This document shows positions 24,601-32,377 of a DNA stretch of 32,655 nucleotides, piece by piece (position 1 is the stretch's first letter; each line of letters begins with the position of its first letter). Made by a program: the position numbers and the translations under genes. The notes below the pieces were generated by a model. The model worked only from the letters and a program-made list of their open reading frames with translations. It did not search any database and was not told the origin of the DNA. The DNA comes from CAZWSE01 sp964636575 (lineage in GTDB: Bacteria; Pseudomonadota; Alphaproteobacteria; Rhodobacterales; Rhodobacteraceae), in contig CAZWSE010000036.1 of assembly GCA_964636575.1 (NCBI GenBank), positions 1 through 32,655 of the forward strand, given 5' to 3'.

Positions 24601-27600
24601 AAAGCGTGCCCACATCACAGGTGAACGTCCCTGCCCCGTTCGGCAAAACATCCGTGACCGTAACATCTGTGATCGTAAAGATGCTGTCGTTGGTCACGCG
24701 GAAAAGATAGGTCACTGTACTGCCGACCGCGCCAAACGGATCGGGGTTGGCAACCTTTTCAAGCGTCAGCGTCGGATCAATGGCCGGACCATCAGATGTG
24801 GCAGTGCCGTCTTGCGGGTCAATCGCGTCACCATTGGGGTCTATTCCACCCGCCGTCGCGACGTTGGTGACAGAGCCCGCATCAATGTCGCCCTGATCGA
24901 CCGTGTAGCTGCCCGAGCATGTCAAAACACCGTCCACGGGCAACGTGTCGATTTCGCAGACCAAGGCCGGTAACAGCGGGTCGGTCACGGCCACTTCGCT
25001 TAGCGTTTGGTTGCCTGTGTTGGTGACCGTAATGCTATAGGTCAGCACATCCCCGATCGCGGCATAGTTGAGCGCATCGACTTCTTTCTCGATGGTCACA
25101 CCCGGGGTCGCGTCGGCGGCGACGGTTACATCATCCGGAAGGGACAGAACGATTGTCGGAATGGAACCAAATTCAGTGCTGGCAAAGGCTTCGTTCAGGA
25201 CCTCGTTTGCGTCCAGATCGTCTTGGGTGACTGTATAAGTCGCCGTGCAGATCGCCACTTCGCCGCCTGCGAGTTCGGGGTCGGCGCCCGTAGGCGCAAA
25301 GCACGTGATCGGAGTGGCAAACAATGTGTCCGTCACTTCAACGGGCCGCGCAAATGCAAAGTTGCCCGAGTTGGTGACCTCAAATTGATAAACCAGCTGG
25401 TCGCCAACCTCGTCAAAAGTCAGGGTACCGCTGTCCGTTCCATCGGGCTGATTGGCTTGGATCAGGGATTTGACGATCTCAAGCGCAGGTTCGCCATTGT
25501 TAGGGATGGTATTAGACGCAATTTCTGAATCTACGTCGCCCGAAGAGGCCACCGCATTGTTCACAACCACGGCCAGCGCGACGTCCTCTGACGTGACCGT
25601 ATAGACAGCCGTACAAACATACGTCTCATCCGGCGCCAAACCAGCTGCAGGCCATGGCGCGCAGGTGTAGTCCGACGGCCCGAACAAACCGTCCGAAATG
25701 GTGATCGGGTCGATAAGCGTCGTGTTGCCGGTGTTGGTCGAGGTGAAGGTATATGTGACCTCTAAGCCCGTCACAAAATCGATCGGGTCAATCGACGGAG
25801 CGTCCTTGACCAATTCAAGCGCGGGGTTTTGCACGCTGGGCACAAAAGCATCATCGGTGACGGGTGCTGCGTCGCCGACTGTCGCGGTTGCCACGTTGGT
25901 AAAGCCGCCGTTGTTCACATCGTCCTGTGTGGTCTGATAGTCGCCTGTGCAGATGATGGATGCATCGGGCGCTATATCTGTCGCCGGGCAACTGATGGTG
26001 CCGCCTTGATCAGTGATCAGCGGGTCTGAGATAGCGTAGGGCGGTGACAGGGTGACGTTGCCTGTGTTGGTGATCTCGAACTCAAAGGTCAGAACCTGCC
26101 CGTCTTCATCGAAGCTAGGCCCGAAGCCCGCCGCTAACCGCTTGTCGAACAAGATCGACGGGGTCGGTGCGATTGTCAGAACAGTCGGGTCATCCCCCGC
26201 CCCATCATCATCCGATACATCCGTGACAGGACCACCCGTTGGTGGCGTACCTGTCGCGGTGGCTGTGTTGGTGATACCACCTGCGTCAATGTCATCCTGC
26301 GTCAGGACATAAGAGGCGTTGTAGTTCGCGGTCTCGCCTACCAAAAGCGTGCCCTCACCCGACCCTGCATCAGCCCCCACAAAGGCCGGACCGATCAAGG
26401 TCAAAGGCGTCGCCGCTGCATCATTTCGGGTCAGTTGGTCGCTCGCAATCGCGACACCCGTCAGGGTGACATTGCCCGTGTTGGTCACTGTGATCTCAAA
26501 GCGAACGGTCTCGCCCACTGTTGTCGTTGACGAGGTGATCACCTTGACCGCTTCAATCGAAGGCGTCGGCGAAATCAAAACAGGGGTCGGGTCGTTTCCG
26601 TCGCCGGTGCCGTTGTCGGACACGTCATTAACGCCGGTTCCATCCGGCCCCGTTGCCTGCACCAAGACGGAGTTGGTGATACCGCCTGCATCAATGTCGT
26701 CTTGCGTCAACACGTAGGTCAGAGTGTAGACCCAGTCTTCGCCCACATCCAAAACGCTTGCGTCGCCATCATCGACCGTGTCCCAAATTGGGGAAGGCGC
26801 AGGTGAGATAACCGACCCATCGGCACGCCGCAATGTATCGGTCAACGTTACCCCATCGAGCGTGACGTTGCCCGTGTTGTTTACCGTGATTTCAAAGACA
26901 ACCGTATCACCCGCTGTCGATCCGGTCTGGCTGCGCACCGTTTTGATCGCCTCAATCGCGGGGGTGCGGTCTTCGAGATCGACGGTTTCATCATCAGTGT
27001 CTGAAGGCGGCGTTGTTCCAACTGGACTTTCCGACGTCACGGTCACTGTGTTGGTCAAATCCAGCCCCGCATCAACGTCCTCTTGGGTCACAGTATAGGT
27101 GGCCGTGAAGGTGACGATCTGCGTCGGTGCCAAAGTCGCCACAGTTCCACCGTTGGGTGAAATGGTAAGGGCCGATGTGCCTGACGCGCTTGTGTGCTGG
27201 TCGTCCAAAGCCACGTTGGTCAGCGTCACGTTGCCTGTGTTTTCGACGTCATAGGTATAGGTCAAAACTGTGCCTGCGGTGACCCCTGTCAGGTCAGATG
27301 CCGATTTGCGTACTTCGATCGCGGGCGACTGATCATCCAAATCCACCACGGCATCGTCCATTGCATCAGGCACCGTTGTGCCAGTTGGGCCGTTGGCCGA
27401 CACGGTCGCCGTGTTGGTCAGGTCTGCGCCGGAATCGATATCATCTTGTGTGACCGTGTAGGTCGCGGTGAAGGTCGCCGTGGCATCGGGCAGCAAGGAC
27501 GCAACCACCCCGCCGTTCGGGGAGACTGCAAGTGCCGCTGTGCCGGATGCAGAGGTGTGTTGGTCCGTGACGGTCACATTGCTCAGTGTGACGTTGCCTG

Positions 27601-30600
27601 TGTTCTGAACAACGTAAGTATAGGTCAGAACAGTGCCTTCTGTGACATCAGTCGCGTCGGACACGGACTTAACCAATGTCATCATGGGCGTGCGCCCAAA
27701 GTCCGTCACCGTGGGGTCATCGCCCCCCGCCCCGTCATTCGGATCCGCGCTGTCCGAAGTATCGCTAACAGGGTCGCCGTTCGGGTCAAACCCGCTCGCT
27801 TGGGCCGTGTTTGTGACCGAACCAAGGTTCACATCATCCTGATCAAGCGTGTAGGTGGCCGTCACAACCGCGCTATCTCCCGGCGCGAGCATATTGATGT
27901 CGTTGTCCGCATCCGGATCATCCCCAGCTGCGTAAACAAGCGGGGCAACAACAGGGTCTGAAACAGACGTATCGCTGATGGTCACATTGCCGATGTTCGT
28001 TACTGTGATCTGGTAGGTGATGATATCGCCCACACTCGCCACACTGTCCGGCCCGAGATCAAGCACACCGTCTTTGATCACCTCAAGAAGAGGCATCTGG
28101 TCAGGACCATTTGAGGTTAGATCATCCGTGTCGCTAACAGGATCAGAGCCGGGGTTCGCCGGCTGGCCCGTCACTTCACCGGTATTCTCAACAGTGCCAC
28201 GATCCAGATCATCTTGATCGACGACATAGTTGAAAATGCATGTCGTATCCTGCGCACCCGGCGCGAGTGTCGCAATCGAACAAGTCCCCGAAACAAGGCT
28301 GTCGGTCACAGAAATGGTGTTGATCGTGGTATTGCCCGAATTGGTCACCGTCATGCGGTAACGCAAAACATCGCCAACATTTTCGTAAGCCGGATCAGTC
28401 CCGGGATCGGGGATCAATTCCTTGAGAATGGTCAACGCAGGTGCGGCCGGATCAAGGGGGTGATCTTCGCTTGCAGAAACCGGATCAATCGCTGTTCCGG
28501 ACGGATCGTTCGCAGCCACAGAGGCCGTATTAGTGAAAGTGGCAGTGCCCGGGTCGCCGACGGTTTGGTCATCAATATCAGCCTGCGTGACCGTGTAGCC
28601 GCCTGTACAAGTTAGCGTCTCTGTCGGGGCCAGCGTCACTGGCGCGGGTGTTGGCGTACAGCTTAGTGCGCCGAGTTGCGGATCAGTTATTGTGACGTTG
28701 CTCAAAGTCTGTTCGCCGTCATTGGTTGCAACGATTGTGTAGGGGATGACATCGCCTTCTTCAGCTGGGCTCGGCGCGCCTGCATCCGCAGACTTTTGCA
28801 ACGACATCGAAGGGGTGATTTCGGAATTGACTGTGACGCTTTCAGGAGGCGAAATGATCGTCGCCATGCTGCCATCTGCAGCCGTGTAGCTGGTATTGGC
28901 TGTGGCCGTGTTGGTCACAGATTCAGCATCCAAGTCGGCCTGTGTGACGGTGTACTCCGCGTCACAGGTGATCGTCTGGTTGACCAACACCGGACCATTG
29001 CCCGCCGCATTCGGATCATAACAGACGAACGGACCGGACAATTTGTCATCATCAATGGTGATGGGCTGCGTGATAGCAACACCACTGCCGCCTACAGGCG
29101 CTTGGTTCGTCACCGCATATGTATAAGTGATCGTATCCCCCAAGGCCGCAAAGGATGCTGGGTCAGGATCAGTGGACTTCGCAAGATCAAGCTTCGGCGC
29201 TGCATCCACGGGGAAAATGGCCTCGTCCTGATCTTCAACATCAGTGCCATTAAAAAAGGCAGACACTGTGGCCACGTTCGAAATGGACCCGACATTCACA
29301 TCCGCAAGTGTGATGATGTAAGAGCCGGTACAGGAAATCGAATTGGCTGTGGTCGGTGTCGATCCGGCGACAAAGGGCGGCAACCCACCAGCCGGAACTG
29401 CATCGCAGGACACATTGGTCAACAAGTTGTCCGTCACAGTGATCGGGGCCTGCAAGGTCACATTGCCCGTATTGGTCACCAAAAACGTATAGTTGAGCGT
29501 CTCATTGGGTTGGAAGTTCGGCGGTGTGCCCGTCAGGCTTTTCTCAATCTCGATCTGCGGGGATTGGGTGGCTGTCACTGTCGCTTGCTGGTCCGCACTT
29601 ACAACGCCATCGTCGTCAATCGCACTGGCCGTGTTGGTCACCGACCCCGCGTTCAGATCTTGCTGTGTAGCGGTCCATGGGAATGTACAGGTCGCTATAG
29701 CATTGGGCGCAAGATCACCGGCCTGACAGACCAAACCGTTGCCGATCTGATCATCATTGATCAAAATCGGGCCGGACCGTGTCGTGTTGCCTGTGTTGGT
29801 CACAACAAAGGTAAAGTTGATCGTATCTCCCACCGCCGCAAAGCTGGTCGGCTGTCCGGTCGCCACGGCCTTGGACAAATCAAGCCCCTGCGTTTGCGTG
29901 ATCGTCGTGGTTGCGTCCCCCGTCTGCGCTGGCGCTTCTGCAGGCGTAAAGCTTGCGTTGTTTACGATGTCAGACCCATCATCGATCTCACCCTGCTCGA
30001 CATCAAGCGTGATCACATAAAGCCAGCTTTCACCCACATCCAACTCGCCATCAAGATCGGTATCTCCCGTCAACACAGGCCCCGTCGTTGGTGCTAGAAC
30101 GATCCCGTTCTGAGTAATCTGATCGTTGAATGAAATACCCGTCAGGCTGACGTTCCCGTCGTTCACCACTTCGATTTCATAACGCAAAGTGCCCGTGGAC
30201 GAGAGCGCGGTTTGATCCACCCTCTTCGCCAGCGAATACGACGGATCTTGAGTGATGGCGGTGGTAGCTTGGGCACTGTCGTCAGGCAGCTCGTTGGTCT
30301 GGACGGTGACTTGGTTGACGATATCGGTCCCGTCATCGATTTGCGTTTGGGTCGCATCAAAAGTCGCGCTGTAGACCCATGTTTCATCAACATCGATTTC
30401 AAGATCGCTGTCCAAATCACCCGACAGGGTCGGCCCCGTGGTTAAGGTCAATCCAGTCGCGCCTTGCGTCAACTGGTCGATCAGGTTCACGCCTGTCAAT
30501 GAAACTTCACCGTCATTGGTGATGGTGATCTGGTATGTAATCTCATCGGGCGCGGTAATGTTGGTCTCTGGCGTGACCTTCGTTACCGTCATTGCGGGCG

Positions 30601-32377
30601 TAGCGTTTATCTGCGTTTCTGCGGTGTCTGATCGGGTCCCGGCCTCGGTGGTCGAAAACTCGGCTGTGTTGACGACAGTGCCGCCATCGTCAATCTCGGC
30701 CTGTGTCGCATCAAACGTCGCCGTGTAGGTCCAGACCTCGTCCACATCCAATTCGGCGTCATTGTCGGTATCCCCAGACAGGGTTGGGCCCGATGTCAAA
30801 ACGAGCCCGTTTGCGCCTTGGGCCAGAGTGTCGGACAGGCTTGTGCCCGTTAAAGTGACTTCGCCTGTGTTCGTGACTACGATTTCATAAGTCAGCTCGC
30901 CCGGCGCGGACAGAGTGGCCGTATCAACTGTCTTAACCAAAGTGTAATCGATCAACTGGTTGATCGGCGTTGACGTCGTATCGGTTTTCTCGGTGGCGCC
31001 CGTTTCATCCGTTGAGGCCGTGACCGAGTTCACCAAAGGCGCGCCACTGTCGATATCGTCTTGGGTGACCGTATAAGTATAGGTAAAAGTCCAGGTTTCG
31101 CCGACATCTAGCTGGCCCGATACATTCGGCGCGCCGCCGGTTTCCGACTGTCCAGAGAGCGTTACGATGCTACCGTCGGGTGCTGTGTCGGTGGCGACCA
31201 CATCCGTTAGTGGGATATCTCCCTCGTTGGAAATCTCAACTTCGTAGGTCAGAACCGTGCCCGCGTCCGTGACCGGGTTCGGGCCGGCGGCCACAGATTT
31301 GACGATGTCAAAATCTATCTCGCCTTCGATTGTAATCGTAACCGTCGCCTGAGCCGTCAGACCTGTCGCATCTTCAATCTCGTAGACGAACGTATCCGTA
31401 CCGATAAAGTTCGGGTCCGGTGTGTAAGTAAAAGTCCCGTCTGTGTTCAGTACAACGGTGCCGTTTGTCGGGCCCGTCACAGGGGTCGTGTTAACAAAAA
31501 TCGGGCCGCCTTCGGGGTCGTTGTCCGTGCCATTCCCGTGATCTGTGATCACGTTGTCGACCACAGGCACATTGACCGGTGTTACAAAGTCATCATCAAA
31601 GGCCAAAGGCGGTAAGTTCGGAAACGGGCCTTGGGGACAAGAAAAGCCATCGTTGTTTCCCGATGGGTCGGCTTGTGCCACGAAGGACGTCGTGGGCGAA
31701 TTCGTGTCGTAGTCAAACACTTCCCAAATCTCGCCGGTGTTGTTGTTGAAGGTAAATATGCGAGCGTTGAAATCCGTCCAGGTCGCGCCGTAGCCACCAC
31801 CCGGCATTCCGCCAGAAACGTTAATATTTTGCTTCGTTCCGTCGGTAATATTGTATCGGTACATCCGACTGCCGGAGAACCCGATCAAATACTCTTTGCC
31901 ACCGAACTCAAGATAGGCGACATCGGCTGCCCCGCCGCCCGGCCCTGAGAAACTGACCGTTGTGACATTGCCTGTCGCCAGATTGATGCGGCGGTAAGCA
32001 TTATTGTTTGATCTGAGCCAATAGTTGTTGGAACGATCCACATCGCCGGAAAAACTGCCGCTTATGCCACTAAAGGCAATTTCTCTGTTCCCGTTCGAGC
32101 CGATCCTAATAACGTTGCCGCCCTGTGACCCGTAGGCATAGCCGTCCAGAACGTTGAAACCGGTTGCGTTGTAGCTACCTTGGTTCGACCCCACGTTCTG
32201 ATAGCTGGATGAAATCGGATCAAAAATGCGAAGCTGGCCGGATTGGACCTGATAGACCTCACCCGTGCACGAAAATGTCGGCAAAGCTTGCGCCGTTACC
32301 TTTTGCCCCCACAAGCAAAAGATCGCCACAAATAGCAGGTTTAGGGCCAAAGTGACCCGCGCCAAAGAAATTTTCAT
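21635..32377 (-). CDS. Giant secreted protein with 24 DUF11/DUF7507-like repeats
   Basis: A 3580-residue predicted surface protein. Order: Sec signal peptide (1-30, ending VTAQ); a Gly/Asn-rich DUF6923-like propeller-type domain (about 35-250, with Cys37 and Cys247 at its ends); one cadherin-like Ig domain (about 256-352, DGTFTYTPDPNFIGTDTFVYE); 24 tandem repeats (354-3361); an SdrD_B-like domain (about 3369-3490, GTVFEDINRNGYQD and GLPGVRIATVNGTLITTDEHG); and a basic C-terminal domain (about 3500-3580) that vaguely resembles OmpA-type peptidoglycan-binding sequence. The typical repeat starts PxLxVxK, has YTxTVTNTGNVTL in the middle and ends YTVTQDDIDAG..TNTAT. Repeats 23 and 24 are divergent. 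GGGAGAGG precedes the ATG. No sortase signal, RTX nonapeptides or autotransporter barrel is present; the downstream barrel gene may anchor or display it. Function as adhesin or fibre is inference. Confidence 0.9.
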   Translation of the reverse strand: MKISLARVTLALNLLFVAIFCLWGQKVTAQALPTFSCTGEVYQVQSGQLRIFDPISSSYQNVGSNQGSYNATGFNVLDGYAYGSQGGNVIRIGSNGNREIAFSGISGSFSGDVDRSNNYWLRSNNNAYRRINLATGNVTTVSFSGPGGGAADVAYLEFGGKEYLIGFSGSRMYRYNITDGTKQNINVSGGMPGGGYGATWTDFNARIFTFNNNTGEIWEVFDYDTNSPTTSFVAQADPSGNNDGFSCPQGPFPNLPPLAFDDDFVTPVNVPVVDNVITDHGNGTDNDPEGGPIFVNTTPVTGPTNGTVVLNTDGTFTYTPDPNFIGTDTFVYEIEDATGLTAQATVTITIEGEIDFDIVKSVAAGPNPVTDAGTVLTYEVEISNEGDIPLTDVVATDTAPDGSIVTLSGQSETGGAPNVSGQLDVGETWTFTYTYTVTQDDIDSGAPLVNSVTASTDETGATEKTDTTSTPINQLIDYTLVKTVDTATLSAPGELTYEIVVTNTGEVTLTGTSLSDTLAQGANGLVLTSGPTLSGDTDNDAELDVDEVWTYTATFDATQAEIDDGGTVVNTAEFSTTEAGTRSDTAETQINATPAMTVTKVTPETNITAPDEITYQITITNDGEVSLTGVNLIDQLTQGATGLTLTTGPTLSGDLDSDLEIDVDETWVYSATFDATQTQIDDGTDIVNQVTVQTNELPDDSAQATTAITQDPSYSLAKRVDQTALSSTGTLRYEIEVVNDGNVSLTGISFNDQITQNGIVLAPTTGPVLTGDTDLDGELDVGESWLYVITLDVEQGEIDDGSDIVNNASFTPAEAPAQTGDATTTITQTQGLDLSKAVATGQPTSFAAVGDTINFTFVVTNTGNTTRSGPILINDDQIGNGLVCQAGDLAPNAIATCTFPWTATQQDLNAGSVTNTASAIDDDGVVSADQQATVTATQSPQIEIEKSLTGTPPNFQPNETLNYTFLVTNTGNVTLQAPITVTDNLLTNVSCDAVPAGGLPPFVAGSTPTTANSISCTGSYIITLADVNVGSISNVATVSAFFNGTDVEDQDEAIFPVDAAPKLDLAKSTDPDPASFAALGDTITYTYAVTNQAPVGGSGVAITQPITIDDDKLSGPFVCYDPNAAGNGPVLVNQTITCDAEYTVTQADLDAESVTNTATANTSYTAADGSMATIISPPESVTVNSEITPSMSLQKSADAGAPSPAEEGDVIPYTIVATNDGEQTLSNVTITDPQLGALSCTPTPAPVTLAPTETLTCTGGYTVTQADIDDQTVGDPGTATFTNTASVAANDPSGTAIDPVSASEDHPLDPAAPALTILKELIPDPGTDPAYENVGDVLRYRMTVTNSGNTTINTISVTDSLVSGTCSIATLAPGAQDTTCIFNYVVDQDDLDRGTVENTGEVTGQPANPGSDPVSDTDDLTSNGPDQMPLLEVIKDGVLDLGPDSVASVGDIITYQITVTNIGNVTISDTSVSDPVVAPLVYAAGDDPDADNDINMLAPGDSAVVTATYTLDQDDVNLGSVTNTAQASGFDPNGDPVSDTSDSADPNDGAGGDDPTVTDFGRTPMMTLVKSVSDATDVTEGTVLTYTYVVQNTGNVTLSNVTVTDQHTSASGTAALAVSPNGGVVASLLPDATATFTATYTVTQDDIDSGADLTNTATVSANGPTGTTVPDAMDDAVVDLDDQSPAIEVRKSASDLTGVTAGTVLTYTYDVENTGNVTLTNVALDDQHTSASGTSALTISPNGGTVATLAPTQIVTFTATYTVTQEDVDAGLDLTNTVTVTSESPVGTTPPSDTDDETVDLEDRTPAIEAIKTVRSQTGSTAGDTVVFEITVNNTGNVTLDGVTLTDTLRRADGSVISPAPSPIWDTVDDGDASVLDVGEDWVYTLTYVLTQDDIDAGGITNSVLVQATGPDGTGVNDVSDNGTGDGNDPTPVLISPTPSIEAVKVITSSTTTVGETVRFEITVTNTGNVTLTGVAIASDQLTRNDAAATPLTLIGPAFVGADAGSGEGTLLVGETANYNASYVLTQDDIDAGGITNTATATGTPPTGGPVTDVSDDDGAGDDPTVLTIAPTPSILFDKRLAAGFGPSFDEDGQVLTFEFEITNTGNVTLSPPYAISDPLITDQGGTISCPATDIAPDASIICTGDYQTTQDDVNNGGFTNVATATVGDAAPVTDDAFVPSVQNPALELVKDAPSIDPIDFVTGLEVTYTFTSTNTGNTTLIDPITISDGLFGPSDYTCAPWPAAGLAPDETYVCTAVYTVTSEDVALAVVVNNAVASSGDVDSEIASNTIPNNGEPALEIVKSLIQANQPDGTDSGTLTFDEVGDQLVYQFEVTNSGNFAFARPVEVTDTLFATPITCFAPTGADPELAGGEVAICTATYTVTQDDLDANEVLNEAFASTEFGSIPTIVLSLPDDVTVAADATPGVTIEKEVDALNYAAIGDVLTYSITVTNTGNQTLSEVAVTDPLLPALVCEIDTLPVDGVLTCSGSYTVDQGDIDAGSVTNVATAGGIDPNGDAIDPQDGTATSDGPAIDPTLTLEKVANPDPFGAVGSTVTYLFRVTNDSIFTITDVTVTDVLPNGAGTFTCDVGTLLPGEVSEGCSVGVLVTQEDVNAGELVNTASVAGTGPQDTPATADDTVTTGGPEQVPGIELTKTVDVPATTPGSVVTYTFSVVNTGNVSLDNIDIGDDLSRNDGTPLDLTTPVTLQQSGGFATGDLNTNGLLDPAEVWTFQSTYEITQDDVNAGGFSNSATVFGTSPEGDTVFDASDDGNDGDGDSTGDPTEVPIDINPVLDVEKVITQTASAVGETVVFEIRAANRGSVDLFNVVPSDTLTRDDGTDLSGSITGPTRTGNPSDNGDTTLSPGEVWTWSVSYVLDQDDIDVGGIANVATVDAEDVGGIPIADSSDDGDDGDGNTADDPTALAFESAPGLDVTKVADSVGTRAGETVVFVIEALNTGNVRLSNFTLDDTMTNGDGTALAPLDVVVSGLTNGMLDPGDTATFTVTYTLTQSDIDSGSISNTATVNSTAPTGGPVFDVSDNGDDTDGNAEDDPTVVTLDQNPELTVTKTTGASGSLISGSLFTQEFLITLANTGNATITAPTLIDDIEAGFTISYDPSVAAISTGGVTIAPVVTAVTGTTAVTGNANYDGDAGGDANLILGGAMAPGDEILVTFTVLFDASQMANALVNEVTASGTPPMGSTLAVNGTDENGNPTTDGTAASMVMPSRELTATKSVLGLSDVRIGDTVTYQLGYDLAVGSADLTNLTFVDLLPVGVSYVPGSAMISRAGGPETALEPATAGSSLTWAGEMMAGGTTTIITFNGRVGPNAPTGNLVNETFVRGPTGEILSNRAEAIVRRVPEHVFDCSDVIGTVFEDINRNGYQDGPARPAGVTNQGLFGGKGKLAAPANTNVPGERGLPGVRIATVNGTLITTDEHGRFHVPCAELPSDIGTNFLLKVDERSLPSGYRITTENPRVVRLTAGKFAKMNFGASIGRVIDINLSAKAFVDGAEPTDKLRDAVRNLSRTLQAQPSVVRLSYAANTQAEVKLGRARMRQVEKLLKAEWRRTGTYKLTIEKTIKRRR
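24437..26161 (-). repeat. Second block of two-cysteine repeats (repeats 15-19)
   Basis: Residues 2073-2647. Again five consecutive repeats, each with exactly two cysteines in the same region of the unit. They match repeats 5-9 in order, including similar linkers (for example PDDVTVAADATP in repeat 17 against PESVTVNSEITP in repeat 7). Confidence 0.75.
26963..27688 (-). repeat. Repeats 11-12, a closely similar tandem pair
   Basis: Residues 1564-1684 and 1685-1805, both 121 residues, share DQHTSASGT, SPNGG and FTATYTVTQ at identical positions. This is the most alike neighbouring pair in the array and has no counterpart between repeats 20 and 21, so it is probably a later local duplication. Confidence 0.7.
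28094..29890 (-). repeat. First block of two-cysteine repeats (repeats 5-9)
   Basis: Residues 830-1428. Each of the five repeats has exactly two cysteines, about 13-26 residues apart, flanking the segment before the T-Q-x-D core, for example VCQAGDLAPNAIATC in repeat 5. A disulfide within each unit is likely in the oxidising exterior. The block matches repeats 15-19 in order. Confidence 0.75.
29891..30952 (-). repeat. Repeats 2-4, three 118-residue units with EF-hand-like loops
   Basis: Repeats 2 (476-593), 3 (594-711) and 4 (712-829) are each exactly 118 residues by my count. Each carries an acidic 12-residue loop at unit positions 61-72: DTDNDAELDVDE, DLDSDLEIDVDE and DTDLDGELDVGE. The last fits the EF-hand calcium loop at positions 1, 3, 5, 6, 8, 9 and 12. 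They form a local subfamily, probably from tandem duplication. Confidence 0.75.

Larger units (their letters stand above)
22295..31318 (-). repeat. Array of 24 tandem beta-sandwich repeats
   Basis: Residues 354-3361 of the giant protein divide into 24 units of 110-166 residues (mean about 125, near 375 bp). Units were delimited by eye at the recurring P-x-[LIM]-x-[LVI]-x-K start and the T-Q-x-D-[IVL] core near the end. At DNA level the segment encoding NTGNVT recurs many times with small changes, but long units are diverged, so the array is old rather than freshly expanded. Confidence 0.9.

Noticed and set aside
28676..30097. A 473-codon open frame on the plus strand, opposite the giant repeat gene
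   Set aside because: It lies wholly antisense to a repeat region whose codon bias keeps the complementary frame open. The product is Arg/Cys/His-rich, has no domain, and similar antisense frames recur along the array.
22295..31318. Recent repeat expansion or assembly artefact in the giant gene
   Set aside because: The units are well diverged from each other at both protein and DNA level and the frame is open throughout, so the array looks old and correctly assembled.
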